From a virus, in IMG/VR virus record IMGVR_UViG_3300008111_002402, positions 60,079 through 124,078 of that record: DNA of 64,000 nucleotides. One strand, written 5' to 3'. Under the pieces are notes generated by a model. It did no database searches. It saw only the letters and a program-made list of their open reading frames with translations, and was not told the origin of the DNA. Position numbers and translations under genes: made by a program. Shown one piece after another: positions 58,554 to 64,000 of this stretch (positions within the stretch are counted from its first letter, which is position 1; every line of letters starts with the position of its first letter).

Positions 58554-58777
58554 AAAAAATGAAAAATCCCTGTTGGAAAGGATATCAATCAATTGGTACA
58601 AAAATGAAGAACGGCAAAGAAGTTCCTAACTGCGTTCCCATTAAAGAACAAGTCGAAGAAAAAATTTCGCTATTAACGTTTAAAGATTTCTTGGCATGGG
58701 TGAAAGACTCATACAAGAATAATCCTGAGCCTAAGATTGATGATGCACACAGAACTAATCCCATGGGTACCGCATGA
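58550..58777 (+). CDS. Small protein with PCWKGY / PNCVP motif
   Basis: 75 aa, coupled to the previous gene (ATGA). Begins with KNPCWKGYQSIGTKMKNGKEVPNCVPI, a motif very common in marine T4-like phages and usually annotated as unknown; two Cys residues flank a Gly/Lys-rich loop. The second half (LLTFKDFLAWVKDSYKNNPEPKIDDAHRTNPMG) carries the FxxF segment shared with the next genes. It may be a small internal head protein. Overlaps 58774 (ATGA). Confidence 0.65.
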   Translation: MKKMKNPCWKGYQSIGTKMKNGKEVPNCVPIKEQVEEKISLLTFKDFLAWVKDSYKNNPEPKIDDAHRTNPMGTA

Positions 58778-59391
58778 AAAATGAATGGGGCACTCCGGAG
58801 CTAACACGCAAGTGGCTCAAACAAACACCCGGTCAACATCCCAAGAAAACAAAAACCTTTAAGGAATTTGTTGAAATTGAGATGTGTGACACACTTGCCC
58901 CATATATGGATAATGAAATTGATTTATCCGATCCCTCTGATGATGAATTGTTACAAGAGTTAGAAGTCATGTATGATGAGATGTCAGAAGAAGAATGGGA
59001 AGACCTACTTCAAGATTATGAAATGGATGAAGAAGTATTGATGGAAAAGGGGTTGACACCCATGGGCAGAATTAAAAAACGCTTCTCTGCCATACGTTCT
59101 CGTCATAAAAGAAATCTATATAAGAACATGGCATTGAATCGTTCCGCCTCACCGCAACGTATTCAACAACGTGCAAAGTTGGCAGCGCGTAGAATGATGT
59201 ATAAGAGAATTCTACGTAATCGTCCCAGAACATCATTGTCTCCTGCAGAAAAATCTCGTATTGAAACATTGATGAAGCGCGTACCATTTCAGGCATTCAT
59301 TGCGCGTCAAACTATCCGCTTACGCCCTAACTTACGAAAGATAGAAATGAAGCGCATTGCTAACAGAAGAACACGAAAAAGAAAAAAATAA
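58774..59391 (+). CDS. Putative internal head protein, acidic N-half and very basic C-half
   Basis: 205 aa, coupled to the previous gene. Begins WGTPELTRKWLKQTPGQ and KTFKEFVEIE (FKEF 29-32), then an acidic stretch (residues 45-90), then residues 100-205 are extremely Arg/Lys-rich (..RRMMYKRILRNRPRTSLSPAEKSRIETLMKRVPFQAFIARQTIRLRP). The basic end resembles nucleic-acid-condensing domains, and the FKEFxExE segment is similar to T4 capsid-targeting peptides that end in a gp21 site. A packaged, injected protein is a reasonable hypothesis. I recall the family from other marine T4-like phages. Confidence 0.65.
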   Translation: MKNEWGTPELTRKWLKQTPGQHPKKTKTFKEFVEIEMCDTLAPYMDNEIDLSDPSDDELLQELEVMYDEMSEEEWEDLLQDYEMDEEVLMEKGLTPMGRIKKRFSAIRSRHKRNLYKNMALNRSASPQRIQQRAKLAARRMMYKRILRNRPRTSLSPAEKSRIETLMKRVPFQAFIARQTIRLRPNLRKIEMKRIANRRTRKRKK

Positions 59392-59407
59392 ACTATAGGA
59401 ACAAGAC

Positions 59408-59713
59408 ATGCTATCATTCAGAGAATTCATCACAGAAGCCGCTCCTGCCTGGCAACGAAAAGAAGGTAAAAGTGCGTCAGGCGGATTAAATAGAAAAGGC
59501 ATTGCATCATATCGCCGTGAAAATCCCGGCAGTAAGTTGTCTATGGCTGTAACCACAAAACCCTCCAAATTGAAGGCGGGAAGTAAAGCAGCCAAACGGA
59601 GAAAGAGTTTCTGTGCCAGAATGGGCGGAATGAAGAAAAGATTAACTTCAGCCAAGACGGCCAGAGACCCAAATTCTCGTATCAACAAAGCACTTCGTAA
59701 ATGGAATTGCTAA
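59408..59713 (+). CDS. DUF6321-like basic phage protein with capsid-targeting-like N-terminus
   Basis: 101 aa, ATG after AGGAAC. Starts MLSFREFITEAAPAWQRKEGK, then GGLNRKGIASYRRENPGSKL and KRRKSFCARMGGMKKRLT. The APAWQRKEGK / PGS..K / KSFCARM..M motifs are typical of a well-known marine T4-like family (DUF6321-like). The first ten residues follow the T4 internal-protein capsid-targeting peptide pattern M-K-T-Y-x-E-F-I-x-E-A closely (F..FITEA), with a gp21 site expected after Glu10. Strongly basic, likely DNA-associated in the head. Confidence 0.75.
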   Translation: MLSFREFITEAAPAWQRKEGKSASGGLNRKGIASYRRENPGSKLSMAVTTKPSKLKAGSKAAKRRKSFCARMGGMKKRLTSAKTARDPNSRINKALRKWNC

Positions 59714-59717
59714 TTCA

Positions 59718-59725
59718 TATAAATA
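59718..59725 (+). promoter_or_regulatory. T4-type late promoter
   Basis: Exact TATAAATA box 27 bp before ATG 59752; AGGAAG (59741-59746) is the ribosome site. Confidence 0.83.
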
Positions 59726-59751
59726 GTCATATAATTTTTTAGGAAGTGCAT

Positions 59752-60336
59752 ATGCAAACATTAGAACGTGAAAATCTTGGGGAGAACTTCGATTTATCCA
59801 AATTGGAACTTCTTGTTCGATTGGGATTGATGCCGTTACAAACACTCCCCATTTTACGTAGAGCATTATATAGAATTCAAAGTGGTACAATGTTAACTCC
59901 TGATGACCGTATGGTTATTGCAACACTTCTAAATAAGTTAATGAGTATGTCTTTTGATGATTCTGCAATATTTCAACGAATGCGTACCATAGTCACCCAA
60001 ACACGGAACCCTGCCATGGAATCAATAGTTACTGAAAAAAGTGATGAAACGTTAAAGCGTATGCCAGAAGGAATGTTATCCACCTTGGCTACCAATGTAA
60101 AGAGTAAAGAACGCGCAGGGGGTAAACTCTCTCCTGAAGATAAGCGCGTGGCAAGTCGTGCCAAAGCTGAACTTCGCCGCCGTCGTGATAATGCAAAAGG
60201 TATGAGAGAAAGCTACGAAAATGCATTTCTTTCAACCATGAAGGAATACGGCATCACGAATATTGCAGATTTGCCAAAAGAAAATGTAAAAGAATTTTTC
60301 AATAAAGTCGAACACCTCTATAATTCAGGAGAATAA
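59752..60336 (+). CDS. Conserved helical late protein
   Basis: 194 aa from ATG 59752 (the GTG at 59746 lies within the ribosome site). Helical throughout: LSKLELLVRLGLMPLQTLPILRRALYRIQSGT.LTP.DRMVI..LLNKLM, then a basic middle (KSKERAGGKLSPEDKRVASRAKAELRRRRD) and a C-terminal REYENAFLSTMKEYG..NI.DLP....KEFFNKVE. These segments are conserved in marine T4-like phages near structural genes. No catalytic motif. Probably virion- or assembly-associated; its own late promoter supports that. Confidence 0.65.
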   Translation: MQTLERENLGENFDLSKLELLVRLGLMPLQTLPILRRALYRIQSGTMLTPDDRMVIATLLNKLMSMSFDDSAIFQRMRTIVTQTRNPAMESIVTEKSDETLKRMPEGMLSTLATNVKSKERAGGKLSPEDKRVASRAKAELRRRRDNAKGMRESYENAFLSTMKEYGITNIADLPKENVKEFFNKVEHLYNSGE

Positions 60337-60339
60337 CAT

Positions 60340-61866
60340 ATGTCAGGCTGGGGTAAAGCAGACGATAAAACATCGTCAGGTACAATAACATTAACAGCAC
60401 CTACCATCACATTCAACGGCGCTACTGCTCATGCCGCTGGTGTCATCACATCAAATAGTCATCCGTTTCAAACAGGCGATGCCGTAGTATATTCAAACGG
60501 TGGCGGCACATCAATTGTAGGACTCACATCAGGTTCAACATATTATGTTGTGAATCTTTCAACAAACACACTAGGATTAGCTGCAACTGAAGCAAACGCA
60601 TTGCTCGGCAGCATTCTTGCCACAACTGACGGTGTTGGTGCATCACACACATTGACACATAGCTTAGATTATGGTCGTGGTGTGATTACAGGTTCTTCAA
60701 CAGGATTCACAACTGAAGCAGCACCAGGCGACTTCATTCGTGTAGGAGACCAAGAAATGATTATCATTTCTATTGCTTCTGATACATCATGCCAAGTCAT
60801 CAATGCCAATCCACAAGTGGTGTTGTCAGCATTCAGCGGCGAAGGATACACTTTAAGTGAAAAGCCAACATCATTACCAAGTGATCCAAGCATCTTATCA
60901 ACCGAAGTGTTCGGTGTTAATGCCACTGAAATTGGTGCAGGCGGCGACAATGTAGTTTCTGTTGCTGTAGTAAATGGTGGCACATTATATGTGGAAGCTC
61001 CTGCCGTATCATTCACAGGCGGTGGCGGTTCATCAGCAGCAGCTACAGCGACTATCTCAGGCGGTGCAGTAACCTCTATTGCAGTCACAAACACAGGTTC
61101 ATCATACGAAACAGTTCCTACTGTAGTTATTCCTAAGGCTCGGGTAACCATCCCAACTTTAGGTGTAACAACATCAACTGACACCATCGCCTATACAAGT
61201 CACGGTCTTACAGCAGGAAGTGTTGTTGTATACAACAACGGTGGTGGTACTTCTGCAACAGGTCTTACTTCTGGTACAACATACTATGTTGCCACTGCTG
61301 GTTTAACAGCCAATGCCTTCAAGGTGAAGGCAGCAACCACAACAGGCACTTTGGCAGCAACTGTTGCTGTTTCAGGAACAGGTGGTCAATTCACTTGCGG
61401 TAACTCAACACTTGCTTCAGGCGACCGTGTCACCATCACTGGTACACTAGGTGGTACTGCAACCATCACAGGTTACGCCACAGGAACTGTATACACGGTG
61501 TCAGCCGTTACTGGTTCATCACCTAACGTAACAGGCTTCACACTAACAACTGAAGCTGGTGCAGCTCTTACAACAACTGCTGGTACATTGACAGGTCTAA
61601 CATACACAGTAGAAACTGTTGTTGACATCTCAGGTACTGGTAACAATGCACAATACTTTGAAAAGGTGGCTTCAACAGCTGCAACTGCAACAGCAGCCAA
61701 GGGTACAGGTGAAACAGGAACTTCAGCAGCACACACTGGTTGGGTAAAGAGAAAGGTGGGCGTGGGTCAACATGCAGGACGTATTCAATATGAAGTGCTT
61801 GTGGCATTGTCAAAGAATGGTATCACAAGTGATGCTGCTGATGACATCCAATTCCCAGACGCATAA
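60340..61866 (+). CDS. Large beta-rich virion protein
   Basis: 508 aa, ATG after AGGAG (60328-60332). Low-charge, Thr/Gly/Ala-rich repeated beta modules (for example HGLTAGSVVVYNNGGGTSATGLTSGTTYYV and HPFQTGDAVVYSNGGGTSIVGLTSGSTYYVV, two close copies) with Ig-like spacing. The C-terminal HTGWVKRKVGVGQHAGRIQYEVLVALSKNGITSDAADD motif is shared with many marine phage structural proteins. Likely a decorating or fibre-like virion component. Separate from the main fibre cassette, so perhaps head-associated. Confidence 0.75.
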   Translation: MSGWGKADDKTSSGTITLTAPTITFNGATAHAAGVITSNSHPFQTGDAVVYSNGGGTSIVGLTSGSTYYVVNLSTNTLGLAATEANALLGSILATTDGVGASHTLTHSLDYGRGVITGSSTGFTTEAAPGDFIRVGDQEMIIISIASDTSCQVINANPQVVLSAFSGEGYTLSEKPTSLPSDPSILSTEVFGVNATEIGAGGDNVVSVAVVNGGTLYVEAPAVSFTGGGGSSAAATATISGGAVTSIAVTNTGSSYETVPTVVIPKARVTIPTLGVTTSTDTIAYTSHGLTAGSVVVYNNGGGTSATGLTSGTTYYVATAGLTANAFKVKAATTTGTLAATVAVSGTGGQFTCGNSTLASGDRVTITGTLGGTATITGYATGTVYTVSAVTGSSPNVTGFTLTTEAGAALTTTAGTLTGLTYTVETVVDISGTGNNAQYFEKVASTAATATAAKGTGETGTSAAHTGWVKRKVGVGQHAGRIQYEVLVALSKNGITSDAADDIQFPDA

Positions 61867-61878
61867 TCAGACTAACTC

Positions 61879-62325
61879 ATGGCAGATAGCAAAGTAACAG
61901 ATTTTAGTGCAGCTACGTCCGTCAATTCGGCGGACGTACTGTACCTTATTCAAGGAACTGCTGACAAGAAAATTTCAATTTCAACATTATTGGCTAATTT
62001 GCCCAATAGTTTAACGAAATTTTCTGGACTGATTGCTTTGGCCTTCAATGGTGCTCAAACACTTGCAGGATCAGGAACCATTCAAACAACACAAACGTTA
62101 ACACTTATAAGTAATACTGGAACAACCAGTTCGCTGGGTATCAGTGATGGGCTGTATGAAGGACAAATTAAAGTCATCATGTGTACATCAGCATCGGCAA
62201 ATTCTACTATTACAAGTAACATCAAGGCAACAAGTATCACGTTTAATTCAGCGGGAGATACAGCACTTCTTGTTTGGTACGGTAGTGATTGGTGGGTGTT
62301 GGGCGGCACAGCAACAGTGGTATAA
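61879..62325 (+). CDS. Small virion protein (fibre-like)
   Basis: 148 aa, ATG 10 bp after the preceding stop. Begins with the short attachment segment DSKVTDFSAATSVNSADVLYLIQGTADKKISI, common to head-fibre or tail-fibre adaptor proteins, and ends in an aromatic strand block (TALLVWYGSDWWVLGGTATVV). No catalytic residues. Probably an attached virion component working with 60340-61866. Its stop overlaps a TATAAATG box. Confidence 0.65.
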   Translation: MADSKVTDFSAATSVNSADVLYLIQGTADKKISISTLLANLPNSLTKFSGLIALAFNGAQTLAGSGTIQTTQTLTLISNTGTTSSLGISDGLYEGQIKVIMCTSASANSTITSNIKATSITFNSAGDTALLVWYGSDWWVLGGTATVV

Positions 62326-62328
62326 ATG
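62321..62328 (+). promoter_or_regulatory. Possible late promoter (one mismatch)
   Basis: TATAAATG, one mismatch from TATAAATA, 12 bp before ATG 62340. It overlaps the preceding stop codon. The spacing to the start is short. Confidence 0.4.
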
Positions 62329-62339
62329 TAAATATTATT

Positions 62340-62711
62340 ATGTTAAATGATGAAAATTTTCTATTGTATGCAATAAAACATTATAACAATCCTAGTTGTT
62401 CTGGGATGAAAGAATTTCAAGATGATGTGAAACGGTTTAAGTATATTAAACGTTTGCTACGTAAATATAACAAAACCGGAGAAATCTCAGAAAAGTTAAT
62501 TCTGAATCACATCATCTTGTTGTACAATGTGTTTGGAAATTTTGTAGTGCCGTCGCTGTTCTTTAAAATTGAACATGTACATTGGCCTCAAGTTAAAACA
62601 TTTTTAGTATACTTGAACTACTTGCCGGACAATTATCATATCAATAAACAAATAAACGAAGCTGAAGTACCGCTAGACAATTTTCTTATAAATAAATTAC
62701 GAAAGATATGA
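62340..62711 (+). CDS. Conserved small protein of marine T4-like phages (DUF7207-like)
   Basis: 123 aa from ATG 62340. The segment NFLLYAIKHYNNPSCSGMKEFQDDVKRFKYIKRLLRKYNKTGEISEKLILNHIILLYNVFGNFVVPSLFFKIEHVHWPQVKTFLVYLNYLP is a familiar helical family (DUF7207-like) in marine T4-like phages. Function unknown; co-located with structural and head genes in relatives. Its last codons overlap the next small gene (ATGA at 62708). Confidence 0.7.
   Translation: MLNDENFLLYAIKHYNNPSCSGMKEFQDDVKRFKYIKRLLRKYNKTGEISEKLILNHIILLYNVFGNFVVPSLFFKIEHVHWPQVKTFLVYLNYLPDNYHINKQINEAEVPLDNFLINKLRKI
62687..62694 (+). promoter_or_regulatory. Possible internal late promoter
   Basis: Exact TATAAATA inside the end of the preceding gene, 21 bp before ATG 62708. 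It could start transcripts for 62708 or 62873; it may also be chance in AT-rich coding sequence. Confidence 0.45.
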
Positions 62712-62860
62712 AATCATTTAAATTGTTTATCGAAGAATTGACGGGAGTAGCTGTCAATAATATTGCACATTCTGGGCAAACACAAATTGCCAAGTATGAT
62801 CCGTTGTTAAAGTTAAAAATGTTTCGTCGTAAACCTAAAAAGACATCAAACAAAAAATAA
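62708..62860 (+). CDS. Short basic protein with FxxFIEE N-terminus (50 aa)
   Basis: 50 aa, coupled to the previous gene. Begins MKSFKLFIEELTGVAV, matching the FxxFIxE pattern of the capsid-targeting peptides seen at 59408, with a candidate gp21 site after IEE. The rest is basic (KLKMFRRKPKKTSNKK). AGGAG follows for the next gene. Likely a small internal protein; no family recognised. Confidence 0.55.
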   Translation: MKSFKLFIEELTGVAVNNIAHSGQTQIAKYDPLLKLKMFRRKPKKTSNKK

Positions 62861-62872
62861 AGGAGAAATATT

Positions 62873-63178
62873 ATGTTTTGGATTATTTTGATAAGTGGTC
62901 TTGCACTTGCAACATTCTTTGCGTGGAAAAATACAAAGTCCGCTCCTGTGTCTGGATTGAAGTTGAAGATTAAGGATGGCGCTGATAAAGCCATCTCAAC
63001 TGCCAAAGACATTGCCGATGTTAACAATGACGGCAAAGTTGATTTTGCCGATGCTGTTGCCGCCGTTAAAAATGTAGAAGCTGAAACAAAGCGTGTTGTG
63101 AAAAGTGCCAAGGCACAAGCAGGCAAGGCAAAGAAGAAGTATGGTGGTAAGGTGAAGAAGCAAAAGCCTGAAGCCTAA
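62873..63178 (+). CDS. Membrane-anchored protein with EF-hand/dockerin-like loop
   Basis: 101 aa, ATG after AGGAG (62861-62865). A hydrophobic N-terminus (FWIILISGLALATFFAW) predicts a single TM segment or signal anchor, then a basic region and DVNNDGKVDFADAVAAV, an excellent Ca-binding-loop match of the EF-hand/dockerin kind. The C-terminus is Lys-rich. It is in the same phage as the DVNKNGKLDAMDF loop of 18167-19354. Function unknown; it may insert into the envelope or head. Confidence 0.6.
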   Translation: MFWIILISGLALATFFAWKNTKSAPVSGLKLKIKDGADKAISTAKDIADVNNDGKVDFADAVAAVKNVEAETKRVVKSAKAQAGKAKKKYGGKVKKQKPEA

Positions 63179-63184
63179 TAGGAA

Positions 63185-63673
63185 ATGGATTTAGAAACCA
63201 AGGTTGCTCTTTTGGAAAGCGATGTCAACAGAACGACATCGCTTTTTCAAAAAATGGATACCGCCATTGAGAAGATGGGGGATGTATCCAACAGTATTGC
63301 GCGAATGTTGGCTGTTCATGAAGAACGGTTAAACAAACAGGACGATATAGACGAGGAGCTTTTCACTTTGGTGGAAAAACGCCGGCAGGAAATTCAAGGT
63401 GATATTAAAGAATTACATTCACGCATCACAACTGTTAGCCGTGAATTGTCTGATGATATCAATGAAACAGAACAACGATTAATGACTGCCATGACGTATG
63501 GAATGGCAGACATCAAGAAGTGCATCACCGAAGAAACCAAAACTAACACAGACCTAAGCAAAGATTTGGAAAAACGCATAGGTGAATTGGAACGTTGGAA
63601 ATGGTTGATGATGGGTGGTAGCATCGCCCTAGGTACCTTCGCTCACGAAATTGTCGCCAGAATAATTAAATAA
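63185..63673 (+). CDS. Coiled-coil protein with C-terminal membrane helix
   Basis: 162 aa. Long coiled coil (residues 10-130: ETKVALLESDVNRTTSLFQKMDTAIEKM..., then RQEIQGDIKELHSRITTV and ETEQRLMTAM) followed by one hydrophobic segment WLMMGGSIALGTFAHEIVARIIK. Such proteins in phages include XhlA-like or holin-associated membrane proteins. Its position at the end of the late block is compatible with a role in lysis or envelope, but the lysis enzyme lies 6 kb away. No definite family. Confidence 0.55.
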   Translation: MDLETKVALLESDVNRTTSLFQKMDTAIEKMGDVSNSIARMLAVHEERLNKQDDIDEELFTLVEKRRQEIQGDIKELHSRITTVSRELSDDINETEQRLMTAMTYGMADIKKCITEETKTNTDLSKDLEKRIGELERWKWLMMGGSIALGTFAHEIVARIIK

Positions 63674-63679
63674 CACGTA

Positions 63680-63708
63680 TTGACAACCGAGACATTGTGT
63701 TATATCTT
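63680..63708 (+). promoter_or_regulatory. Host sigma70-type promoter for primase
   Basis: TTGACA (63680-63685), then a -10 either TATATC (63701-63706, 15-bp spacer) or TATCTT (63703-63708, 17-bp spacer). Lies 24 bp or more before ATG 63732. AGGAGG (63717-63722) is the ribosome site. Confidence 0.65.
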
Positions 63709-63731
63709 TCTGTATAGGAGGATAACGCACA

Positions 63732-64000
63732 ATGTCTTATTTTATTGATACCAAATATTTGAACTTGATTGGACATCGGTTACCGTTGTTCAAGAAAAAG
63801 AAAACTGATTTGTGGAACTGCCGGTGCATTGTGTGTGGTGATTCTCGCACCAATAAAAACAAGGCACGGGGTTATTTTTATCGTCAACGAAATGACTTGT
63901 ACTACAAGTGTCATAATTGTTTGGCAAGCCAACACTTCGGCACATTTCTAAAGAATATAGATAGTATACTCTACCAACAGTACGTGTTTGAACGTTATGC
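63732..64000 (+). CDS. gp61: DNA primase gp61 (partial, N-terminal zinc-ribbon)
   Basis: The open frame continues past the right edge; 89 full codons are seen. The start is MSYFIDTKYLNLIGHRLPLFKKK, followed by CRCIVCGDSRTNKNKARGYFYRQRNDLYYKCHNCLASQHFGTFLK. The two pairs C-x2-C are the N-terminal zinc ribbon of T4-like primase. The primase makes RNA primers with gp41 helicase. The enzymatic TOPRIM part lies outside the window. Confidence 0.87.
   Translation, partial: MSYFIDTKYLNLIGHRLPLFKKKKTDLWNCRCIVCGDSRTNKNKARGYFYRQRNDLYYKCHNCLASQHFGTFLKNIDSILYQQYVFERY

Noticed and set aside
1-64000. tRNA genes, as often found in T4-like phages
   Set aside because: No intergenic gap contains a recognisable cloverleaf with T-loop consensus; the gaps are short and filled by promoters, hairpins and ribosome sites.

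Overview
The window is a single stretch of a T4-like (Tevenvirinae-type, contractile-tailed) bacteriophage genome, with every supported gene on the + strand. Three things show this. The T4 structural series 13-14-15-16-17-18-19-20-(67-like)-21-22-23 is present in order. The T4 replication/recombination set is present (45, 44, 62, regA, 43, uvsX, 41, 61, uvsY, uvsW, 46, 47). A gp55-type late sigma factor is encoded, and T4-style late promoter boxes (TATAAATA) stand before several virion genes. Gene order (45-44-62-regA...43-uvsX-41), hsp20, peptide deformylase, a MoxR/VWA pair and many small shared families point to the environmental/marine and proteobacterial T4-like group rather than to T4 itself. 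The host cannot be named from the window. No photosynthesis genes, tRNA genes, CRISPR array or insertion sequence was seen.

Layout: 1-7322 is an adhesin/tail-fibre cassette (repetitive beta-rich fibres, one with a C-terminal S74-type intramolecular chaperone). 7387-9645 holds three genes, including a GT-A glycosyltransferase. 9696-23420 is the neck, terminase, tail sheath/tube, portal and prohead/capsid module, closed by a terminator. 23616-24212 is a second tail-tube-like protein. 24265-27235 is uvsY-uvsW-Lsm-like-55. 27297-32675 is a 7-deazaguanine DNA-modification cluster (queE, folE, a DnaQ-like exonuclease, a dpdA-type transglycosylase, a T-fold-like protein, a GT-B glycosyltransferase, queD) that runs directly into 47-46, peptide deformylase and a ClpP-like protease. 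37061-40584 is a zincin/VWA protein plus a MoxR/CobS-like AAA+ ATPase with visibly higher GC. 40595-42493 are small accessory genes. 42483-51673 is the replisome. 51706-54059 is a metalloprotease and small early-type genes. 54103-63673 is a second late block: a fused nucleotidyltransferase, virion proteins, a GH19 endolysin, a possible spanin and putative internal head proteins. 63732 onwards is the start of the primase gene.

Regulation is unusually legible. Host-type promoters (TTGACA, usually 17 bp, TATATT/TAGATT/TATGTT) stand before accessory and replication operons, and TATAAATA boxes stand before virion genes. Three of the host-type promoters or promoter junctions sit at the foot of a hairpin with the same 15-nt loop, which is inverted in one copy. 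The 19-bp arms of an inverted repeat bracket hsp20.

The most interesting system is the 7-deazaguanine cluster. It encodes FolE, QueD and QueE (route to 7-carboxy-7-deazaguanine) and a DpdA-like transglycosylase, but no QueC is visible, and a glycosyltransferase and a QueD-fold-like small protein are embedded between dpdA and queD. No gap between genes exceeds about 200 bases; the largest, 23421-23615, holds a terminator, a second hairpin and a late promoter.
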